Positions 1-8,376 of a DNA stretch of 45,248 nucleotides are shown here, in pieces. The DNA is from Pseudomonadales bacterium. Lineage in GTDB: Bacteria > Pseudomonadota > Gammaproteobacteria > Pseudomonadales > Azotimanducaceae. The position numbers and the translations under genes were made by a program. The number at the start of each line of letters is the position of its first letter. Within the stretch, counting starts at the first letter, position 1. The stretch spans positions 1 to 45,248 of the forward strand of contig JAQXDL010000025.1 of NCBI GenBank assembly GCA_029251375.1, in the 5' to 3' direction. The notes beneath the pieces were generated by a model. The model did no database searches. It worked only from the letters and a program-made list of their open reading frames with translations, and was not told where the DNA came from.

Positions 1-23
1 TTAATAGTTCGGTAATCATACGG

Positions 24-1115
24 CTAAATGGCGTAATGCTTGACCGCATCTTCATCCCAATCGATACCACTGCCAGGTCGATTAGGCACAATGATGTTGC
101 CATCTATAATCTCGAACGGCTCGGCAATTAGCGGCAGCGCCCAGTCGCAAGACTCAATCCAATCGGCTGATTCACTCGCTCGCATCAAGTGCGCAGAGAC
201 TTCCGGATACAGATGACTTGATAGTGGCAAACCGGCGGCACCAGCAATTGACGCTGAGCGTATCCAACCTGTAACACCACCGATACGCATCAAGTCAGGC
301 ATATACAGGTCCGCTGCATGAGCCACAACCGCTTTGTAGAATTCCCGTGGACCGTAGATATTTTCTCCAATCTGGATCGGCGTTTTAATCTCACGGGTGA
401 TCTGCGCATAGGCCTCAATATTGTCGTACACGATAGGTTCTTCAAACCAGTACAGACCTTGATCGTCCAAAGCATGCAGGCGCAACAGCGCTTCACCGAA
501 CGCCATACCCTGATTGAAATCTGACATGATGTGGACATCATCGCCGACTGCATCGCGGACAATCGCAATCGCCTGCAAGTCCTGCTTAATCGTTTCCCGG
601 CCGAGTCGCATTTTAACCGCACTGTAATTGCCTTCACTGACCAATGCGGCAGCTTCGTCACCGAGTTCGTCCAGCGGTTTCAACCACAGTCCATTGGTGT
701 TGTATGAGCGCACTGGTCCCGGACTGCCACCGAGCAGACTGGCGAGCGGCATATTAGCGGCTTTCGCCAGAGCATCCCATATCGCCATGTCAAGGCCGGC
801 AAGAGCGATTAGGGTAATGCCTTCGCGGCCCACGAGATGCAATGAACGCATGCTCTCCGCGTAGACATCAAGCGGGGCAAGTGGTTTGCCCCTAAACATA
901 TCTGCAAGGTCCTCAATCGAATGAACAATGGCGGCAACCGATCGCTGTCGATAGGGCTCCAAATAACTGCGACCAACGATACCTTCTTTAGTATAAATAT
1001 CGATCAATATCAGGGGCCAATCCTGCAGCTGACCAACCTTCGCGACAATCGGACGCTTGAGTGGCACCGACACGGTACGAACTTGTATGCTTTCCAAGGT
1101 GAGTATTTGCGTCAC
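24..1115 (-). CDS. Mandelate racemase/muconate lactonizing enzyme family protein
   Basis: A 363-aa enolase-superfamily protein that aligns by eye along its whole length with Pseudomonas mandelate racemase. Metal ligands are visible at D199, E225 and E251, and the His-Asp dyad at D274 and H301, followed by E305, matches the mandelate racemase pattern. The KxK motif of the second barrel strand is K168-M-R170, so the Lys that acts as one of the two racemization bases is replaced by Arg. The fold chemistry (alpha-proton abstraction from a carboxylate) is well supported; racemase activity is not, and a hydroxy-acid dehydratase or one-sided epimerase is equally possible. The start is GTG with AGGG about 10 nt upstream. 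It is divergent from an SDR gene across about 300 bp, which suggests shared hydroxy- or keto-acid metabolism. Confidence 0.9.
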   Translation of the reverse strand: MTQILTLESIQVRTVSVPLKRPIVAKVGQLQDWPLILIDIYTKEGIVGRSYLEPYRQRSVAAIVHSIEDLADMFRGKPLAPLDVYAESMRSLHLVGREGITLIALAGLDMAIWDALAKAANMPLASLLGGSPGPVRSYNTNGLWLKPLDELGDEAAALVSEGNYSAVKMRLGRETIKQDLQAIAIVRDAVGDDVHIMSDFNQGMAFGEALLRLHALDDQGLYWFEEPIVYDNIEAYAQITREIKTPIQIGENIYGPREFYKAVVAHAADLYMPDLMRIGGVTGWIRSASIAGAAGLPLSSHLYPEVSAHLMRASESADWIESCDWALPLIAEPFEIIDGNIIVPNRPGSGIDWDEDAVKHYAI

Positions 1116-1423
1116 AGCAACTGCCCTTACTTTTATTAATTTACATGAGTATATGACGTGGGCGGCTACTGCTTCAAACTTCTATGCAACAGGAAGAATA
1201 TTCGACACATAGAATAGGCCAAAGAACAAAACTGACATTGAATAGCGACGTGAAAATGGTGCTAAGCTTCAGGAAGCAATTTCACTGCACCTAAAAATTC
1301 TCCTCGGTGTTCTAAAAATAACCTTTCACTCTTTCGCATCAGCCAACACGAAAAGCTAAACTGCTTTGGTTCGCAAAGTGCACGAGGCGAACAAAAGACT
1401 ACAAAAAACAACAGGGAAAGACT
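1116..1423. other. Divergent intergenic region between racemase-like and SDR genes
   Basis: This 308-bp gap must hold the promoters of both divergent neighbours. I see no open frame with a ribosome binding site, no convincing palindrome and no RNA-like fold. A purine-rich AGGGAAAG lies just before the SDR start codon at 1424. Confidence 0.5.
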
Positions 1424-2170
1424 ATGGATTTACGACTCAAGGGTAAACGCATCATCGTGACTGGCGCCAGTAAAGGCATCGGCCGCGCAATCACAACGTG
1501 CTTACTCAGTGAAGGCGCACGACTGGCCATCTGTGCCAGAGACGAACATAGACTCGCACAGGCGACGACAGAACTGTCGGCCTTGGGCGAGGTTCACGGA
1601 CAGTCTTGTGATCTAAGTAACCCAGAGCAAACCACCGCCTTTGTCGACTGGGCTAGCGAACAGCTAGGCGGTCTAGATATTTTGATTTCAAATGTTAGTG
1701 CTGGCGGCAGCGGCAGTTTTAGGAACTGTGTTGAAACAGACATTATGGGAGCACAGGCCTTGATGCGAGGCTCACTTTCACACATGGCGGATCAGTCCGG
1801 CGCCAACATTATCTGCATATCTTCACGGGCGGCCTCCATGGGCATACCCTTTTTGCAATCTTACGCCGCGGTAAAAGCCGCAACCATCAGCATGGTCAAG
1901 TCGATGGCAATGGAAGTTGCGCCGCGCGGCATTAGAGTCAATGCGGTATCACCGGGAGACATAGAGTTTGATGGCGGTGCTTGGGGCGAAGCGAAACTGC
2001 ACAACCCTAAGGTCTACGCCAAGTTTCTCAGCGACAACCCGATGGGACGCATGGGTCGATTGGATGAAATCGCAGATGTCGTAACATTTATCGCCAGCGA
2101 AAGAGCCAGCTTGGTTTCCGGCGCCAATATATTGGTTGATGGGGCTGCCACGACGGGCTTACAGATCTAG
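1424..2170 (+). CDS. SDR family oxidoreductase
   Basis: A 248-aa classical short-chain dehydrogenase/reductase. The NAD(P)-binding TGxxxGIG motif is at residues 13-20, the NxxAG-type motif is N90-V-S-A-G (one residue different from the usual NNAG), and the catalytic Ser/Tyr/Lys are S134, Y147 and K151. The C-terminal VSGANILVDGA segment is typical of the family. It probably oxidizes or reduces a secondary alcohol or ketone with NAD(P). The ATG start is preceded by AGGGAAAG. The nearest partner is the divergent racemase-like gene, so a hydroxy-acid substrate is possible. The substrate cannot be read from the sequence. Confidence 0.9.
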   Translation: MDLRLKGKRIIVTGASKGIGRAITTCLLSEGARLAICARDEHRLAQATTELSALGEVHGQSCDLSNPEQTTAFVDWASEQLGGLDILISNVSAGGSGSFRNCVETDIMGAQALMRGSLSHMADQSGANIICISSRAASMGIPFLQSYAAVKAATISMVKSMAMEVAPRGIRVNAVSPGDIEFDGGAWGEAKLHNPKVYAKFLSDNPMGRMGRLDEIADVVTFIASERASLVSGANILVDGAATTGLQI

Positions 2171-2272
2171 GTTCGCCACTGCACATTTGCTTATCGAAAT
2201 TTAATAGCTGCTCTGAAACTGTTGGTTTTGTGACCAATATAATAAGTATTAGCGAGCAGCATTTGCAGCTCG

Positions 2273-2554
2273 TTAATCAGGGCGATCTTGACGGACAGTG
2301 CGCTGTCGATCGATTTCTTCCAACTTGCTGAGAAACGCATAGAGTGCCCGTTTACTGGTGTAATCGAGCGCGAACTTATTGTGGAAAAAGACCGTCAACG
2401 TGACACACTCATCACTGAGTATAATCGTGTAACCATCGTATCCGGACGTTGCTTCAAGTTGCTTGTAAGTCGTTTTCTCGCCTTTAGCTACGCCAAGGTC
2501 AAGTACCTTTTGGAACACGCGTAACGCCTGTCGGACATTAATATTCTTGTCCAT
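2273..2554 (-). CDS. Small DUF3081-like protein, translationally coupled
   Basis: A 93-aa protein starting MDKNINVRQ. Its ATG overlaps the TGA stop of the upstream flavoprotein gene in an ATGA arrangement (2552-2556), a sign of translational coupling. An in-frame reading reaching back to 2638 exists, but it would lie inside the flavoprotein gene and I reject it. The sequence (LRVFQKVLDLG, GYDGYTIILSD, LTVFFHNK) resembles the DUF3081 family of short gammaproteobacterial cytosolic proteins, from memory of that family. There is no signal peptide or membrane segment. The function is unknown. Confidence 0.7.
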   Translation of the reverse strand: MDKNINVRQALRVFQKVLDLGVAKGEKTTYKQLEATSGYDGYTIILSDECVTLTVFFHNKFALDYTSKRALYAFLSKLEEIDRQRTVRQDRPD

Positions 2555-3510
2555 CAGATTCTCTCGAACCGCTGCGCGAGGCGCGTCGCGCTGATAAATG
2601 CATCTTCGACTCGGTTTCCCAGACACCAGTCGCCACACGCCGCGAGCTGAGAGGTCTCGTTAATCCAGAAATCTTGGCCCAAAGGCACGGTCACCCGGGC
2701 GTATCGCCAACGATGCAGACCGACACTATCGTGTTGTATGTCAACAACCGTAGCCACGGCATCGATAAGCAGCTTTTTAACTTGGTCTCTGTCGGTGTCG
2801 TATTGCAATTGCGACCATGCCCCGTCGGCATGCGCCACCAAGGCGGGTTGACTGTTGCGGCCGGGCTTGCGATCAGTAAACGCAAGCCAGTTAATCGGCG
2901 AGTCTTTCACTACCGCTGCGTCCCAAGCGGGCAAGCTTCCGAAACAACCAAGCAAAAGAGAAAAACAGGGTGCAAACCGCGCGGCATCCATGCCATGTCC
3001 GATATTATCGGGAAACAATTGTCTGGTTTGTTCGGGTGGTGCGGTACTAACGACCCAATCATAGGGTCCAAAGGTTTCCTTTACCGTTTTCACCCACCAC
3101 CCTCCGTCATTTTTTTCAATGCAGTGGACTTGCGTATCAAGCCGAACATCAAGGTCGCGACTGATTACCTTGCACAAACCATTCATGTCGGGCAGCGCTA
3201 CAAAATGCGGCTCGCGCCAAATGCGATCGTCAAGCTTTGCTGCGGGCGAAAGCGTTGCTATTTTCGGGTGCCACTCAACCACGACGCCGGCTGCGCGGTA
3301 ATCAGCCAGAAAATCCTTGAAGGTTCGCGTTCTGGCGGTAAAAAACTGTGCGCCGTGATCGAAGCTATGTTCCCCTGCATGACGGACAGACATACGCCCG
3401 CCCGTACCGCGGCTCTTATCGAATATTTCGACATTGACATGGGCCAACGCTGCTAATCGCTTGGCGACGCTGACGCCCGCAATGCCGGTGCCAATGACGG
3501 CTACTTTCAT
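2554..3510 (-). CDS. Renalase-like FAD-dependent oxidoreductase
   Basis: A 318-aa flavoprotein of the amine-oxidase/renalase type. The N-terminal dinucleotide-binding motif GTGIAG is at residues 7-12, followed by the FDKSRGTGGRM segment that binds the FAD pyrophosphate. The C-terminal GDWCLGNRVEDAF motif completes the FAD site. Bacterial renalases oxidize aberrant dihydro-NAD(P) isomers back to NAD(P)+, a metabolite-repair role; that activity is an inference here. It is probably cytosolic because no signal peptide is visible. SD GGAGCG lies upstream of the ATG. It forms a two-gene operon with the coupled DUF3081-like gene. Confidence 0.85.
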   Translation of the reverse strand: MKVAVIGTGIAGVSVAKRLAALAHVNVEIFDKSRGTGGRMSVRHAGEHSFDHGAQFFTARTRTFKDFLADYRAAGVVVEWHPKIATLSPAAKLDDRIWREPHFVALPDMNGLCKVISRDLDVRLDTQVHCIEKNDGGWWVKTVKETFGPYDWVVSTAPPEQTRQLFPDNIGHGMDAARFAPCFSLLLGCFGSLPAWDAAVVKDSPINWLAFTDRKPGRNSQPALVAHADGAWSQLQYDTDRDQVKKLLIDAVATVVDIQHDSVGLHRWRYARVTVPLGQDFWINETSQLAACGDWCLGNRVEDAFISATRLAQRFERI

Positions 3511-3597
3511 AAAATTTTTCGCTCCATGATTCTCCTACGTGACAGCTACCAACCTAGATGACTGATCCAATGCCTACGTTGCTGCGTAATTTGCGCT

Positions 3598-3957
3598 ATG
3601 GACACTCAAAAAGATACTCTGTATTACGATGGCCAATGCCCCCTTTGTTCTCGGGAAATGCATGTACTCGCCAAAATGAAAAGTGATGACCTCAATCTCG
3701 TCGACATTCATAAGGTGGGTACCACTGACCTACCGCCGCGCTCGGAGCTTCTTGAAGTGCTTCACCTTAAAACGAGTGACGGTCAATGGATAACCGGTGT
3801 TGATGCTTCCGTACGCGCATGGTCTTCGACCCGCATGGGATGGTTGTGGAAGACTCTTAAACTGCCACTCATAAGCCCAATTGCAGAATTTGCCTACGAC
3901 ATATGGGCGAAACGACGGTACGTAAAGCTTTACGGAAAAAACGGATCCATTAGATAA
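3598..3957 (+). CDS. DCC-family thiol-disulfide oxidoreductase-like protein (DUF393)
   Basis: A 119-aa protein with the family signature YYDGQCPLCSREM near the N terminus: an Asp followed by a CxxC pair in a thioredoxin-like first strand. The C-terminal half contains the WLWKTLKLPLISPIAEFAYDIWAKRRY stretch usual for the family (split here in description: Trp-rich helix, then a YDIWAKRRY tail). Family members are predicted thiol oxidoreductases; no substrate is known. It is divergent from the renalase-like gene (87-bp gap), which may mean a shared redox-repair theme. No clear SD is seen before the ATG. Confidence 0.85.
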   Translation: MDTQKDTLYYDGQCPLCSREMHVLAKMKSDDLNLVDIHKVGTTDLPPRSELLEVLHLKTSDGQWITGVDASVRAWSSTRMGWLWKTLKLPLISPIAEFAYDIWAKRRYVKLYGKNGSIR

Positions 3958-4102
3958 AACCAGTCAGCATTATCATAACGCTGCAGTAACTCGATTCCTT
4001 CCCAACTGACCAACACACTTTTTAAATCTTAAGCGGCCGTGCTGCGTATCTGCCGTTCAGGTATAGTAGCGCGTTCTACTGTAACTACTACTCTGGACAA
4101 TC

Positions 4103-4465
4103 ATGAACAACCGTGTTGATTGCATGCAATGTGGCATGTTGCTACCTCAGGATGTGGTTCATTGCCCTAAATGTGATGACCTGTTGGATGCGCAGTCCGA
4201 TGGCAGCATCCTGACCGTTGATATAGCCCATGATCGTGAAACGGTGCGAGACGCAATGTCAAAGTTAAGTCAAACGCTCATAGAAGTTGATCGAGCCAGA
4301 GGCGCCGGGGCACGATTCATCGTTGGCACGGGCAGAATACGCGAAGCGGTTAGTGCTGAACTCGCGACCTACCTTTATCGAAAAGACATACTCAGTTTTG
4401 AATTCGAAGGCAGCAACGAAGGCGCTATTTTAGTCTTGTTGAGAAAGCCCTTTTTTAGTGCCTGA
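4103..4465 (+). CDS. Zinc-ribbon protein with a degenerate Smr-like domain
   Basis: A 120-aa protein. Residues 7-24 hold two CxxC pairs (CMQC and CPKC), a small zinc ribbon. The rest reads like a Smr (MutS2 C-terminal type) domain: a DIA-H strand, a helix with DAMSKLSQ, then RFIVGTGRIREAV and a final strand GAILVLLRK. In typical Smr domains the middle motif is HGKG-x-LR, with His implicated in nuclease activity; here it is VGTG-RIR, so the His is missing and nuclease activity is doubtful. The assignment to Smr is inference from the pattern. The last 11 bp overlap the convergent cbpM gene. A TATAGT hexamer lies about 40 bp upstream of the start. Confidence 0.75.
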   Translation: MNNRVDCMQCGMLLPQDVVHCPKCDDLLDAQSDGSILTVDIAHDRETVRDAMSKLSQTLIEVDRARGAGARFIVGTGRIREAVSAELATYLYRKDILSFEFEGSNEGAILVLLRKPFFSA

Positions 4466-4745
4466 GCCGCTCTACAAGCTGCTCAAGATAGTCAATTCGG
4501 TGCCTTAATTTCTGATTTCTTTCGATCAGCTGTAACGCCAGCGCAACGCCATGGAGATCGAGCTGCAAATCGTGACGCATGCGCTCGGCAAGTAAACAAC
4601 GACTTAATGCATCGCTTCGAAACAGCCACTGATCCTGACCCAACTCTGGCTCTAAAATACCGTGCTCAACGAATTCCATAACAAGCTGCTCATCAATTTT
4701 TGCAACGTGACAAAACTCGAGCAAGGTGTATACAAGCTCACTCAT
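4455..4745 (-). CDS. cbpM: Chaperone-modulator protein CbpM
   Basis: A 96-aa protein matching CbpM, the specific inhibitor and modulator of the DnaJ-type co-chaperone CbpA. It begins with a MerR-like winged-helix segment (LLEFCHVAKIDEQLV), followed by the D-x-W-L-F-R segment and a C-terminal leucine-rich helix. Its ATG overlaps the TGA stop of cbpA (ATGA at 4742-4745), as expected for the conserved cbpA-cbpM operon. The 3' end overlaps the convergent zinc-ribbon gene by 11 bp. In the cell it binds the CbpA J domain and blocks DnaK stimulation; this is knowledge of the E. coli pair. Confidence 0.9.
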   Translation of the reverse strand: MSELVYTLLEFCHVAKIDEQLVMEFVEHGILEPELGQDQWLFRSDALSRCLLAERMRHDLQLDLHGVALALQLIERNQKLRHRIDYLEQLVERLRH

Positions 4746-5662
4746 ACTCGCCTCGCCATGCTGTCCCGCGGATTGAAGCTAAACTTTTCTTTAAGGGCTT
4801 CATAGGCGGCCTTGTCGGCATCGGATTCAATCGGTGGATTGACGAGTTTTAGCATCACAAATTGATCACCGTTACCAAGCCCACGCCCTTTCAATCGAAG
4901 CCGTTTGCCATTTTGGCTACCGGCTGGAATTTTAAGGTTCACCTTGCCGCCTAAAGTCTGCACCTCAACGCTTTCGCCGAGCGCGGCTTCCCAAGGCGTC
5001 ACCGGCAACACCAGTGTAATGTCGTCTTCATCCGCTTCAAACAGCGGGTGCTTCAGGAATGAAACCGTCAGAAATATGTCACCGGCCGCCCCCTTACCGT
5101 TGCCGGGCTCTCCTTGACCTTTTAGCCGCAGTTCTTTGCCTTGGGTGACACCTTTTGGAATCGTCACATTGATCGTTTTATCGACACCGGGAGTGCTCAA
5201 TCGTATTGATCGTTTACCACCCGCGTATGCTTCTTCTAGTGTGATACCGAGGTCATAACGAATGTCTTGACCACGACTATCGAAACCACCGCCACGCTGC
5301 GTATTGAACCCCGATGCCGCGCCACCAAAGCCTCCCTGGTCACCAAAAATGGATCGAAGTAGATCGTCAAGACCGCTCTCAGCAGACGCATCTGAATTGA
5401 ATCTGCCATGACTCGCACCAGCATTCTGGAATTGATTAGGATTATTTACGTATTCGCGCAGCTCATCGTATTCAGCGCGCTTGTCCTTATTCTTCAGGAC
5501 CTCGTACGCTTCACTGACTTCCTGAAACTTCGCAGTCGCATCCGCTTCTTCGCTCACATCGGGATGATACTTGCGCGCAAGTTTCTTATAGGTGCGCTTA
5601 ATCTCCTCCTGCGTGGCAGAAGGGGGTAAGTCCAATAGCTTGTAATAGTCTTTAAAATCCAC
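4742..5662 (-). CDS. cbpA: DnaJ-type co-chaperone / curved DNA-binding protein CbpA
   Basis: A 306-aa protein, the same length as E. coli CbpA when started at the GTG reading VDFKDYY. A 17-codon longer frame from an ATG at 5713 exists, but the J domain begins right after the GTG and GAGAA lies about 9 nt before it. The J domain occupies roughly residues 1-65, with the HPD motif in KYHPDVS. A Gly/Phe-rich linker (SIFGDQGGFGG, GGGFDSRGQD) follows, then two DnaJ C-terminal beta domains; no zinc finger is present, which separates it from DnaJ. It is a DnaK co-chaperone and nucleoid-associated protein. It is coupled to cbpM downstream. Confidence 0.93.
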   Translation of the reverse strand: MDFKDYYKLLDLPPSATQEEIKRTYKKLARKYHPDVSEEADATAKFQEVSEAYEVLKNKDKRAEYDELREYVNNPNQFQNAGASHGRFNSDASAESGLDDLLRSIFGDQGGFGGAASGFNTQRGGGFDSRGQDIRYDLGITLEEAYAGGKRSIRLSTPGVDKTINVTIPKGVTQGKELRLKGQGEPGNGKGAAGDIFLTVSFLKHPLFEADEDDITLVLPVTPWEAALGESVEVQTLGGKVNLKIPAGSQNGKRLRLKGRGLGNGDQFVMLKLVNPPIESDADKAAYEALKEKFSFNPRDSMARRV

Positions 5663-5991
5663 AGCACAAATTCTCAAAGCGTTACAGGGTGTAACGGGAC
5701 GATTTTGTAACATTCAAGAGCATGGAATTTGGAATTACTCGTTAGTTTCAGCGGAGGAAGGTAAACGTCATGACATCTACCTAACGTATCCATGTTGAAT
5801 TCGACCTTAGCGACTTTAGGTGATGCAAAATCAGCATCGATGCCGATGCTCAAGAAAACATGATTACCGAAAAATGATGGTCAAGTAAATCGGATGGTTA
5901 ATACCGGATTGTACTGCTCTTCTAAGTTGATTTTTAAGAATGCATATCGTGTTACAAAATTCTAGCGTACCTTTGCCAACTCAGGTGAGAA
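5663..5991. other. Intergenic region upstream of cbpA
   Basis: About 330 bp between the DUF599 gene end and the cbpA start. It should carry the cbpA promoter because both genes lie on the minus strand. I see no open frame with an SD, no strong hairpin and no recognizable operator. Confidence 0.4.
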
Positions 5992-6702
5992 CTATAACGC
6001 CGCTTCTAATGTCTTAACGGTTTTAGACTTGAACTCTCGTCTTGCCAATACAGCAACAATTAATGTCGTCGCGGCAATGTAGAAAAAGGGGTTTAACATC
6101 CAGAACACCATCGCAAGGCAGAAATAATAAGCACGAAGACCGGCATTGTTGTCGTGGCCAGCAACATCCATCAAACGTGCCATCTGTTGCACAAAACGGG
6201 CACGATCAGCGTCACTAAAATCATCCTCCGGCATTGGCGCCGCCCCCATCAACACGGCAACAAAACCATACTGACGAAGACTCCAAGTAATCTGAAAGAA
6301 TGCATAGATCAATATCACGGCGATAAGAATAAATTTTGTTTGAATTTGCGCCGCCGTTTGCTTGACCGCAAACGCCAATTCGCCCGTCAATATCGCTATT
6401 TCGTCACTGGCTGAAACCGCGGTAAAGATAGCCGCCAGTAGAATCAACGTTGTTGATGCAAAGAAGCCAACAACCCGCTCCTGGCTCGCGAGTAAAGAGG
6501 CATCTGTTACCCTAACCTCGCGATCTAACATCTGTTCAACCCATCGAATCCGATGCAGACGCATGGAGTGCGACAAGGATTGTTTGCCGCCCTGCTTGGC
6601 TCGGTACTTTGCATACTGCGTATAGCCAACCCAAGTCACCAGCATATAGCCCAGAGCTATCACATCAAACCAATCAAGTAACTCCGGCGAGTGAACAGCC
6701 AT
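5992..6702 (-). CDS. DUF599 family membrane protein
   Basis: A 236-aa integral membrane protein of the DUF599 family. Hydrophobic segments are visible at the N terminus (VIALGYMLVTWVGY), in the middle (two: FFASTTLILLAAIFTAV and FILIAVILIYAFFQITW) and near the C terminus (two: FCLAMVFWMLNPFFYIAA and on to VAVLA). A conserved-looking HDNNAGLRAYYF motif precedes the last pair. The start is taken at the second ATG (MAVHSPELL) because AAGGA lies 8 nt upstream of it; an ATG three codons earlier is possible. The function of the family is unknown. Confidence 0.85.
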   Translation of the reverse strand: MAVHSPELLDWFDVIALGYMLVTWVGYTQYAKYRAKQGGKQSLSHSMRLHRIRWVEQMLDREVRVTDASLLASQERVVGFFASTTLILLAAIFTAVSASDEIAILTGELAFAVKQTAAQIQTKFILIAVILIYAFFQITWSLRQYGFVAVLMGAAPMPEDDFSDADRARFVQQMARLMDVAGHDNNAGLRAYYFCLAMVFWMLNPFFYIAATTLIVAVLARREFKSKTVKTLEAAL

Positions 6703-6862
6703 GTCTAACATCCTTATTTTGCATTCATAAACAGTCGTACTTCCATGATATCGACCTTTTCCTCCATGAACTAATCCTCCGTATCACCCACCCCTTGCAC
6801 GGCAGCGATTGAATAAATGGAAGGCCTAAATTACAGCTGTCCCAAACGACTATAAATCTACT

Positions 6863-7630
6863 TCATTTAGGACCGGGTATGTTTCCTTTTGCCTGTGCCA
6901 CATAGCCACGGTTGTAAGTAGGACTAATGGTTAAATCATTAATGCAGACATGATTAGGTAGCTGAGCCAGAAAACGAATCACTTCACCACAATCTTCAGG
7001 CTGAACCATCTTAGCGCGATCTTCAGCAGATACAGGAATCGGTCTGTTATCTAAAATTGGCGTCGCCACTTCACCCGGGCACATTGCACAGGCTCGCACG
7101 CCAAAACTACCTGCCTCCATGTTGATACTTTCGTTCATGGCATTCATACCATGCTTGGCGGCTGTGTATGCAGGTCCAGTGACCACGCTGACATGCTTAC
7201 CTGCCCAGGAAGAGATGTTGATAATCAGCCCCTCACCCTGCTCTTTCATCGTCGGCAATACAGCCTTGCAGCAATAAAACGCGCCATCTAGATCAATCCG
7301 AATCACCGAGTCCCAATCATCTAAGGAAACGTTATGCCAGTTACGCTCTTTAATATTGATACCGGCGCTGGCAACCAACACATCAATGCGGCCAAACTTC
7401 TCAATAATTCTCTGAGCGACTGCAGAGACACTTTCACGATCAGAAACATCGAGTTCTTCAATTATCGCTCGACCGTCGCAATGAGCGGCAACCTCTTCAA
7501 GTTTTTCTTTACGACGACCGGATACCACGACATGCATGCCCGCCTGCGCCAACGCAATGGCGCCACTTTCGCCAATGCCTGTGCCGGCACCCGTAACCCA
7601 CGCAACTTTGCCTGATAAATCTTGCAACAT
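6863..7630 (-). CDS. SDR family oxidoreductase
   Basis: A 255-aa classical SDR. The cofactor motif TGAGTGIG is at residues 13-20, the structural NNAG site is A-S-A-G (87-90), and the catalytic residues are S141, Y155 and K159. The C-terminal PTYNRGYVAQAKG tail is unusual compared with the common VDGG ending and may cap the substrate pocket. SD AAGGGAG is well placed before the ATG. It is divergent from the SRPBCC gene, with an inverted repeat of the GGGTC-type family between them. Probable NAD(P)-dependent alcohol/ketone chemistry; substrate unknown. Confidence 0.9.
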   Translation of the reverse strand: MLQDLSGKVAWVTGAGTGIGESGAIALAQAGMHVVVSGRRKEKLEEVAAHCDGRAIIEELDVSDRESVSAVAQRIIEKFGRIDVLVASAGINIKERNWHNVSLDDWDSVIRIDLDGAFYCCKAVLPTMKEQGEGLIINISSWAGKHVSVVTGPAYTAAKHGMNAMNESINMEAGSFGVRACAMCPGEVATPILDNRPIPVSAEDRAKMVQPEDCGEVIRFLAQLPNHVCINDLTISPTYNRGYVAQAKGNIPGPK

Positions 7631-7699
7631 AATTTCGCTCCCTTCGGTAACTTAGCGTTACCCTGATGATAAATAGGTTTGATACCGAGCATAGAAACT

Positions 7700-7746
7700 A
7701 ATAGGTTCAGAGTAAACCTTGCCAGACACTTTACTCTGACCCTATT
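7700..7746. repeat. REP-like inverted repeat, locus A
   Basis: Two 17-bp arms (7700-7716 and 7730-7746) pair with one mismatch around a 13-nt centre. The core of each arm is GGGTCAGAGTAAA (left arm GGTTCAGAGTAAA). The same core recurs at 13843-14154 and 44436-44472. I recall such GGGTCAGAGTAA sequences as common dispersed palindromes in gammaproteobacteria, some linked to REP-associated transposases; that link is not shown here. Confidence 0.75.
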
Positions 7747-7814
7747 CTTTTGGTTAGATTAGACAGCAAGTTTATGACCAAGAAAACCAACCATTCACGC
7801 ACTAAGGAAACGTT

Positions 7815-8234
7815 ATGACCACAGTAGAAGTCGTTGAAACCGTCAACTCAAATGCCCAATCAGTCTGGGACATCCTAGGAAATTTTGGTGGCCTGACAGT
7901 CGGTGGACCCATCACCGCATTCTCGGTCGAGGGTGAGGGTGTTGGCGCAGTAAGAACCATTACGATGGGCGGCGCCGATATTGTTGAGCGCCTTGAAGAA
8001 TTTGATACAGGCGCAATGGCACTCACGTACACCATTATCAACGACGACTGCCCATTACCTGTCAGCGGATATTCAGCAACCATCAAGGTCACTTCTAACG
8101 GCGACAATGCTTGTACTGTCGAATGGGTTGGTACATTTGAACCGAAGGGTGCGCCAGAAGAAGCGGCGTCTGACGTTGTACGAGGTATCTATACTGGCGG
8201 TATCGCCGGCGCACGCAAGGCAACGGGCAGCTAA
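7815..8234 (+). CDS. SRPBCC (polyketide cyclase/START-like) family protein
   Basis: A 139-aa protein with the helix-grip fold pattern of the SRPBCC superfamily: an opening beta strand VEVVETVNS, the NAQSVWDILGNFGGL helix, then alternating strands ending with a long C-terminal helix (EEAASDVVRGIYTGGIAGARK). Such proteins bind hydrophobic small molecules or catalyse cyclization or dehydration in a central cavity. SD AAGGAAA is 6-7 nt before the ATG. A terminator-like hairpin follows the stop. It is divergent from the SDR at 6863-7630. The ligand is unknown. Confidence 0.85.
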   Translation: MTTVEVVETVNSNAQSVWDILGNFGGLTVGGPITAFSVEGEGVGAVRTITMGGADIVERLEEFDTGAMALTYTIINDDCPLPVSGYSATIKVTSNGDNACTVEWVGTFEPKGAPEEAASDVVRGIYTGGIAGARKATGS

Positions 8235-8239
8235 CATTC

Positions 8240-8261
8240 GCGTCGCCTGCAAAGGCGACGC
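8240..8261 (+). terminator. Terminator-like hairpin after the SRPBCC gene
   Basis: A perfect 9-bp GC-rich stem with a GCAA tetraloop starts 6 bp after the SRPBCC stop codon. The following tract (CTATTTG) is only weakly T-rich, so Rho-independent termination is likely but not certain. The convergent sulfotransferase gene ends at 8377. Confidence 0.65.
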
Positions 8262-8376
8262 CTATTTGCCCCCTTAGCACTTAGAAAAAAATCGAGACAA
8301 TCCTAAGGTCTATATATGCTGAGTATGGTTGAGGCTCTGCAGCCTCACTTTAAAACACATTAATAATGGTAAATCA

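Noticed and set aside
2674-3456. 260-codon plus-strand open frame
   Set aside because: It lies fully antisense to the well-supported renalase-like gene, lacks a family pattern and has no SD; it is a shadow frame.
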